Notes under the pieces: generated by a model
The model's database searches: none
Seen by the model: the letters and a program-made list of their open reading frames with translations, nothing else
What the model was told of the DNA's origin: nothing
Position numbers and translations under genes: made by a program
Assembly (NCBI GenBank): GCA_014281115.1
Contig: JACONQ010000014.1
Location: 682,001-746,000, forward strand
Direction of reading: 5' to 3'
DNA length: 64,000 nucleotides
Origin: Laburnicola sp. R22_1
Taxonomy: Eukaryota; Ascomycota; Dothideomycetes; Pleosporales; Didymosphaeriaceae
In this document: piece after piece, positions 57,661 through 64,000 of the stretch
Layout of the letters: each line of letters starts with the position of its first letter
Numbering within the stretch: the stretch's first letter is position 1

Positions 57661-60466
57661 ATGGTAGCTCCACCTTCAACTTCTCAGCCCGACGTCGCAC
57701 ACGACAATGGGGAAAGGCTACATACTCCCGAAAGTGATAACACTCGACGAGATGAAGCGCCGGCGGAAGCTAACACAGATGACCGCCTAACGAGGACGAG
57801 CCGAGTGAGATGGAAGCAATTCGAAAAGGGTCAGAAGAGGTATGTGACAATAATTACTTGTGGTTTTACCTTCAGCCTCTTCTACTTCATCTGCACGACT
57901 TCTACGCACTTTATCTCGATTTGCTGCGTCCGTCCAGAATGAATCTGATTACACTACAATACAGTCTAGCCTGTACAGTGGTTGATCATCTAGTTTTGTT
58001 CTGGGGTTTTTTTGAGCCTTGGTTCGAACTCTGTTTCCTTATACTATTGAGTTCACTCACCCTCTTCGAATGTGTAAGATCTTTGACTAACACTGGTGTA
58101 GCGACTGGTGGTTCGCGAGTACGGGGATTCCTCTGTTGGCGGCGACTTTAGGCCCTCTCGCCAACATGGCGTCAATTGCAGCTCTCGTCACGTTATGGCG
58201 AATGAACGTTTACGTCGATGGTCAATTTGTACCAGAGACTGATGGAGAACTTTTCCCGGATCCAAGATGGTACCTTCCTGCCCAGTATCAGAGGAGGCTA
58301 TGCTAACGTCAAGACAGGTGCTACAATTTAAACGTTGCCTCCCTGATATGTGGATTTCTCGGCAATATTTTCCTCTTGTTCAACTTTACACAGCGCATTC
58401 GGTATATCATTGCCCTGCCCGCTACTATTTTCTTCTGGTTCCTTGCTACAGGCTTCCTGATTGGCATCACAGCGTGTATGGAAATTTACGCACCGCCCGA
58501 TCGTCCCTATCAAATCTATTCCCAGGGATTCTGGTACGCCATTGCCGCTGCAACATTCTATCTTCTTTGCTCAATGCTCCTCATGGTCAATATGCTCGGT
58601 TTCTTCCTTGGCCACTACCCTGATAATTTTGCCCTCTCGGAATCTCAACGTACTCTCATTTTGCAGACCATGGTCTTCTTCATCTGGCTCGGTGGCGGAG
58701 CCGCTATATTCCAAAGGATTGAAAGAGACACCGGGGAAGCTTGGAGTTATGCCGACTCTCTCTATTTCTGCGATGTGAGTGCAGGGCCCGGTTACAGAGT
58801 GGGCGTATCTCCAGTCGCATACGACACATATCTCCCCTGGCGAAGATATCCACCAGGTAGCCATCTCCACCCTTTCGAACTATACTGACTCTGCCTTTAC
58901 CTTAGGTGACGGTTCTCACGGTCGGCTTTGGGGATCTTGTCCCTAGCACAGATCTTGGCCGAGGCATCGTGTTCCCATTTTCCGTTGGCGGCGGCATCAC
59001 GCTAGCTTTGATCGTCAGCTCGATCTACAAGTTTATGCGAGAGCTAGGTGTGGAAAACATCGTCATGAAACACACTGAACGTATGCGCGAAAGGACTGCT
59101 GAATGCACAGTCACGACCTCATTCGACCTGCGTCAACGCGAGCACGCTGAGCATCGCCTCATTCGTAAACGATACATGGGAGAGCGACAAAAACCCACGA
59201 TAAGTGCTCCTACAGAGCCACGTGCGATGCGCACCACCATGGGGAATACTGTGCGAAAAGCTGCCGGGTTTGCGACTCTCCCGAGGCCCCTTCAAATGGA
59301 TCGGAAACCACGCGTTATTCTTCTTAGGGAGGAAAAGGACCGGTTTGATGCGATGCGACAGATTCAACATAAGTCACGCAAATATAGACAGTGGTTGGCT
59401 TTGATATTCTCTACCACTGCTTTTTTACTGCTTTGGTGCATAGGAGCTGTCGTCTTTTGGCAGGTGAGTACGCTAATCGGGATCTGGGTACAATTCCTTC
59501 TTGAGCAGGACATATACTGATTTCGTATGTGCGGTATAGGCTGAGAAAGGCGTACAAGGGATGTCCTACTTCAGAGCGCTATATTTCTGCTATGTCAGTC
59601 TGCTGACCATCGGATACGGTGACCTTGCGCCAAAATCAGCCGCCGGAAGGTGTTTCTTTGTGATCTGGAGTTTGATCGCCGTTCCTACTATGACTATCCT
59701 CATCAGCGACCTGGGTGACACGGTCGTCGACAAATTCCGGAAGTTAAGTGACCAATTCGCAGACTTTACTGTGTTACCAAAATATGGCATTTGGAGAACC
59801 TTCCTGGATAAGCATCCCTGGCTGCTGCGCTGGCTGCAAAAACGGACGGCAGACCGCGCAGCAAAGAGAAGGTTAAAGAGAGGCTTCGAGCTCGATAGTC
59901 CGGATACACCTGTGGAAGGGGAAGAGCGTGAAGTTGAGACCAGAGACATGAGTGCTACCGAAGCACAACTCCAAATCCCTCCATACATCACGCCACAAGA
60001 AGCCGAACAAAACACCCTAGAAACAAATCCTTCACACGCTACAATCTCCTATCACCTCGCCCTTGCCATCAAGCGGGTCGCCGCCGACATACAACTGCCC
60101 GAACCCAAACGCTACGAGTTTGAAGAATGGGTCGACTTCGTGCGCCTTATCCGTCTGTCGGGAAACCGCACAGGACTGAAGGGGGATTCAGACGAAGAGG
60201 GTGAAGATGGACTGCTAGGGTGGGATTGGATAGGTGCGGATAGTCCGCTCATGTCGGGACGAAGCGAGAGTGAATGGTTGCTGAAAAGGCTTTGTGAAAG
60301 TTTGGTGAGGTTGGAAAAGAGGGCGGGCGAAGGAAGGTCGGATGAGATTGACAGAGTGGATGTGACGGTTGATGAAGGGCACGAGGGGGGGTCGGTTGTT
60401 AGGAAGGGGACTGATGAAGTTCATGCAGCTGGTGGGGGGCGAGCTCAAACAACGCAAGAACCATAA
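57661..60466 (+). CDS. tok1: TOK1-type outward-rectifying potassium channel
   Basis: Model: join(57661..57839,58102..58269,58318..58774,58906..59463,59540..60466), 762 aa, with introns of 262, 48, 131 and 76 bp. After a cytosolic N-terminus of about 60 residues come DWWFASTGIPLLAATLGPLA and four membrane helices. Two pore modules follow, with selectivity filters TVGFGD (in exon 4) and TIGYGD (in exon 5), each preceded by a pore helix and followed by an inner helix. This 8-TM, two-pore layout is specific to fungal TOK channels in the plasma membrane, which let K+ out on depolarisation. The linker between the pores (about 340-450) is long and basic. The C-terminal tail of about 250 residues is acidic and cytosolic. 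Several exon boundaries fall in membrane helices or next to a filter, so a single-frame reading splits the protein. Confidence 0.95.
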
Positions 60467-62441
60467 TATTATTCTTGTACTTTTGCGCCGAGTGAATATG
60501 GTTAGCATGTCAAGTGTTGACAATAAGCTACGGGTCAAGATTGTACAGCTGGGCCTTACATTGCTTCGCAACAGCTGGACGCTCTTAATCATCATTCTGT
60601 TTAGGAACACAGGTATGTCCCCGATATCACTTCTCTCCACTGATCGTCTTCTTCGGATTCCCCCTCCACTCACCCCTTATCCCTCTCGTCTTTAACTACG
60701 CTTTGTTGGCCTCACAGCCCTTCATCAAGACGTCATTGCTCCTCTCCTACTATCACCACCCCAATCCTCCGCTCATCACCGTGCTCCTATTTCTGAATAC
60801 TCATCCAAATCTGCGTCGTCGTCTCTCCCACCCCTCTTCGCACAGCTTCCACACATGGGCGGACAAATCTTCTTCTCCCACAGGCGCGGACACGTTCGTA
60901 GATAGGGATTATTGCTGAGCAGGGTACGCACGCGGTAGTGGCGCATTGAAAGGAGGTGGCAGGGGTGGAAAAGAATTTCGGTATGCGCACCCGTGGGGGA
61001 GCAGGCGTAGGTGTAGCGGAGTAGGAGACACATCGGACGTAGGGTATGTTGTGAAGTGGGGAAACCTTGACGGTTTGAAGTAGAGAGGTGGATAGGCAGT
61101 TGTACTGATGAGATGATGTAGGGGCGGTTTGATAAAGAGATAAAGAGATAAAGAGTAGTATGTTGTAGACGTAGGAGGATAGAAGGTATAATTTCGAGGT
61201 TCAAATAGTAGTGCTCTCTGTATAAGACGATGCGTTTGGCGCACTTCAAAGATACTGACAAGCCCGCCAGAATCGACAAAAGCACCGATCCGGAAAAAGA
61301 CAACCTCTCTTCCAGATTCTCCTACCAAACGACCAAAGCTCCTCCTCAAATAACAGGTACACAGGGTACCCATTCCCCCTTCCAGGCATTTCCCCTTCCC
61401 CTTCACAACCGCATGACGCCCCCCCCAGCCCCAATCCAAGAAGCCTAACCACCACCCGTCGCCCCTCCCGCCCCGACAACCAGCCTCCATCCGGAAGTAT
61501 CTTCCCACCCACTCACACCGCCCCGGCGTCCTCCCTTCTCATCGCCCTCCTCCGCGTTTGGCGCCACCCTCCGCCCGTTTGGTTACACGTCAGGCTCCCA
61601 CTTCCCACAATCGATAACCCCAACGGCTATCAGCCCGTACGCAGGCCGCATGACCAGCGTAACCGTCCACTCTCTTACGTACATGGTCCGGTCGCCTTGC
61701 CGCAAACCGGGCGCGCCTCGTTGCACTTGCTTCTCATAGGGCAGGGGGGGTTGGAGGAGTGGTTGTGTGCGCGCGTGAGTGGGTGTATGGGGTTGTACGC
61801 GCGGTTGACAGGATGAGAGGACGGGCGGGTGGATGCGGTAGGGCTGTGGGGCTCGGGGGTGTGATTGGGTGGGTGGGAGGCAAACTGCGTGGTGGTGTGG
61901 GAAGGGGGGGGGTTTGGTGGGGTTTGGTGGAATGGTGGGCGTTAGTTAGGGGAGGGGATTTGGACTTTGGATCGATCGGTGTGGGTTGGCACCTGGTATT
62001 TTGGGGGGAGAGGGTCGAGTTGGGAGATTCGCATCTTGGGGGCGTTCGTACTGGACTAGTCTTTTTTTCTGAGCGTGGTTGGGTATGATGACGATCATGG
62101 GCGGGTGGCTGGTTTGCGTTACTCAATGGTGCACAGGGCTGGAAATGGATGATAATAGCATTGTTAAAATATCGATTCGAAATATCGATCCGAAATATCG
62201 TTATATGATGCTCACAAAGCGAGGAGATAATCCCAACCCTGATGCACAAATTCGCAAATGCCATAAAAGTCCGAACGCGCTCCAAGATCCTCTCATTACT
62301 CGGCCCCTCGCGGCTGATACTCAGTTTTTCTCCGGGGCCGAGTACAGGATACAGATGCGCACCAGGAGTAGTGACAGGTAGAATAAACGCCCAACTAGAA
62401 AAATGACACGAAAGGAGATAACGAAATGACATCTTATCAAA
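60467..62441. other. Intergenic, no gene supported
   Basis: About 2 kb with frames up to about 230 codons that are low-complexity (Pro/Thr/Ser or Gly/Arg) and overlap on both strands. They have no domains or consistent splicing. A short (ATAAAGAG)n run lies at about 61,131-61,155. The span 61,740-61,990 is strongly G-rich on +. Confidence 0.5.
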
Positions 62442-63425
62442 TTAGTGTCCATAGTCTCCTCGGCGGTGATCATATCCCCCATGGCCATAGCGACCACGAC
62501 CATAAGCATCCGACGCATATCCATAATCCTCATAGTCGCTCTCATCATCTTCATCAAATTCATCAAAACCATCTTCATCCCACAAATCGTCATCTTCGTC
62601 GTCCCAGTCCGCATAGTTTCTGTGCCTTCCTCCATATGGCGAACCGTAATATGTGTCTTCCAGGTCGCTCTCATCGTAGTCATTGTCAGTCATATAGTCG
62701 TCGTCATCGTAATAAGGTCGCGGATAACGATGTCGGTGAGGAGCGGCTGGAAAGCCCCTCCCACTGTAATGACTTGGGGGCCAACGTGAATTTAAGCCTC
62801 CGTATCCCCGGCCGTAGGGTCGACCGTAGTCCAAAGTTGATCGTGAGGGGTATCTCGCATAGGGACTCCGGCAAGGGTTTGCTGGCATACTGTATTGAGA
62901 GCTCGACGGGTATGGACGTCGGTGGCCACCAACGTAGGGGTTGTTATACTCTGGTCGGCCGTATCGAGGCATTCGCGAGCCGCCGAATCCTCTTGAGCCG
63001 AACATGCGTGGGTGTTGGTGCCCGTACATTCCCATTCCTCCCATTCCCCCCATGCCCATGCCTCCCATTCCCCCCATGCCCATGCCTCCCATTCCCCCCA
63101 TGCCCATGCCTCCCATGCCCCCCATGCCTCCCATGCCCCCCATGCCTCCCATGCCCCCCATGCCTCCCATGCCCCCCATGCCTCCCATGCCCCCCATGCC
63201 TCCCATGCCACCCATTCCTCGCATTCCTCCCGATCCCATGCCCAACTGGGCAAATAGTCTTTGTTGGCTGCGGTTTTGGTTTCCGAACCCACGAGCGTAA
63301 CCATTCCCCCAAGAGTTCTGATTACGGAGAGCCACCGCCATTGCGGAGGGGTCTATCGATCTTGACGAGCCAAAGCGCGCGAGAGCGTTCTTGGAGCGTT
63401 TCTTCTTTCCGAACCCCAAAGGCAT
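62442..63425 (-). CDS. Low-complexity protein with Gly-Gly-Met repeat
   Basis: A single exon of 327 aa. A basic head of about 60 residues (MPLGFGKKKRSKNALARFGS) is followed by a GGM tandem repeat of about 70 residues. Then comes a Tyr/Arg/Pro/Gly-rich region (YGRPYGRGYGGLNSRWPPSH) and an acidic Asp/Glu/Tyr tail (WDDEDDDLWDEDGFDEFDED). No signal peptide or membrane helix is seen. I do not recognise a family; composition suggests a disordered, possibly RNA-binding or condensate-forming protein. The repeat keeps all six frames open, so length alone is weak evidence here. The minus frame is preferred because head, repeat and tail have distinct biased compositions and the frame starts with a Met. 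Moderate confidence. Confidence 0.55.
   Translation of the reverse strand: MPLGFGKKKRSKNALARFGSSRSIDPSAMAVALRNQNSWGNGYARGFGNQNRSQQRLFAQLGMGSGGMRGMGGMGGMGGMGGMGGMGGMGGMGGMGGMGGMGGMGGMGMGGMGGMGMGGMGGMGMGGMGGMGMYGHQHPRMFGSRGFGGSRMPRYGRPEYNNPYVGGHRRPYPSSSQYSMPANPCRSPYARYPSRSTLDYGRPYGRGYGGLNSRWPPSHYSGRGFPAAPHRHRYPRPYYDDDDYMTDNDYDESDLEDTYYGSPYGGRHRNYADWDDEDDDLWDEDGFDEFDEDDESDYEDYGYASDAYGRGRYGHGGYDHRRGDYGH
63037..63198. repeat. Coding minisatellite, 24-bp x3 and 18-bp x5 units
   Basis: Three 24-bp units (each starting cctcccattccccccatg) cover 63,037-63,108. Five identical 18-bp units (cctcccatgccccccatg) cover 63,109-63,198. On the minus strand they encode the Gly/Met repeat. Degenerate units flank both sides. 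Confidence 0.95.
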
Positions 63426-64000
63426 AAATTTATGAATAGAAAGGGTCAGATCTTTGTTTGATTTAAAGTCGCGGCTTGTGAGTGGAGGTTAAAGACCTGT
63501 TGTGGTGGTGTGGTATTTCGGAAAAGAGAGAACAGGACGAGAAACCGGTGAGTTAGGGGAAGACTCGCAGTCCAACAAGATCAACTGACAGGAGGGTGGA
63601 ACAACGAGTAGAAGATAGGTCCGAGCGGAAGGTAGCAAACTGTGCAGGCTGGGCGAAGACTGGAATCCTTAGCTGCTAGCGGTTGCTCCGTTGATCGCAT
63701 TGTAGAACAGGTTTCGACGCGGGGCTCCAACATATTGCAGCCCTTCTTATAATCTGTGATCTGAGCTCGTCAGAGTCTTGTCTTCGGGATGTATGGCCGG
63801 GCCAGTTGATTTAGTAGAGCTTCTATGAATCAGCGTCACAGTGTCACTGGCAGAGAGTGGAGGAAGATGGCCTATCCGTGGCAGGCAACAGTGTTAGCAG
63901 GCAACAGTGTTAGCATGTACCAGATTGTTCGATACGAGGTGGAAATGGTTGGCCGCATTCTGATCAAGAGTGGCCGAGCGTCTAGATAGCAAACAATTCA
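63426..64000. other. Upstream region of the GGM-repeat gene, no gene supported
   Basis: No coding frame of note. It holds a short exact tandem duplication ggcaacagtgttagca at about 63,882-63,914. Confidence 0.45.

Noticed and set aside
58005..58040. tRNA-like B box (GGTTCGAACTC) near 58,020
   Set aside because: No matching A box or cloverleaf upstream, and it lies inside the first intron of the TOK1 gene.
61734..62432. 232-codon minus frame rich in Pro, Thr and His
   Set aside because: It arises from a G-rich + strand stretch. Low complexity throughout, with no start context or domain.
63037..63198. CRISPR-like or regulatory array
   Set aside because: The units are contiguous with no unique spacers and encode a simple Gly/Met repeat, so it is a minisatellite.
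62426..63427. 333-codon plus-strand frame as a separate gene
   Set aside because: It is the antisense shadow of the GGM gene. Its His/Pro-rich composition follows from the complement of Gly/Met/Asp codons.

Overview
The window is nuclear DNA of a filamentous ascomycete (Pezizomycotina). Genes carry short GT-AG introns, mostly 48-80 bp, with CTAAC-like branch points. The conserved genes have fungal architectures: Mia40, OM14, STU1/CLASP, TOK1, a LIM-RhoGAP, SWI3/RSC8, THI4 with a TPP riboswitch, and a Zn2Cys6 factor. The AT-rich block at 14.6-23.8 kb looks like a repeat mutated by RIP (repeat-induced point mutation). The protein sequences suggest Dothideomycetes, but that is inference without a database search.

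Layout. 1.3-6.6 kb: a two-exon low-complexity nuclear-type protein of unknown function (-), a divergent SDT1-type nucleotidase (+) and a BSP-family metallopeptidase-like protein (+). 6.6-24.3 kb: a gene-poor compartment whose only supported gene is a seven-exon, three-repeat Myb factor (11.2-12.75 kb). Its right half is a 9.2 kb AT-rich block of decayed transposons: direct repeats, a gag/protease relic on + and a YIDD-type reverse transcriptase relic on -. 24.3-34.1 kb: FYV7 (-) and an Atos/chromosome-segregation protein (+) from one divergent promoter, a 73-aa secreted Cys-rich protein, a Upc2-like Zn2Cys6 factor and a 180-aa secreted protein. 35-42 kb: STU1 (-) divergent from THI4 (+), then a GNAT acetyltransferase with an in-frame stop near its 5' end. 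44.9-60.5 kb: a gene-dense housekeeping block with LIM-RhoGAP (+), Mia40 (+), OM14 (-), RSC8 (-), ETF-alpha (+) and the TOK1 K+ channel (+). 62.4-63.4 kb: a protein with a Gly-Gly-Met minisatellite (-).

I rebuilt the exon structure of the multi-exon genes by hand from splice sites. Each model is in frame and its length divides by three. The genes do not form a biosynthetic cluster or operon. Shared themes are mitochondria (Mia40, OM14, ETF-alpha), cytoskeleton and polarity (STU1, RhoGAP), chromatin and transcription (RSC8, Myb, Zn2Cys6, Atos) and possible secreted factors. The two most notable items are a TPP riboswitch placed inside a spliceable THI4 leader that also carries a uORF, and an apparent two-nucleotide exon in OM14. 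I found no convincing tRNA, rRNA, CRISPR array or intact transposon, and nothing I could call a wholly new system.
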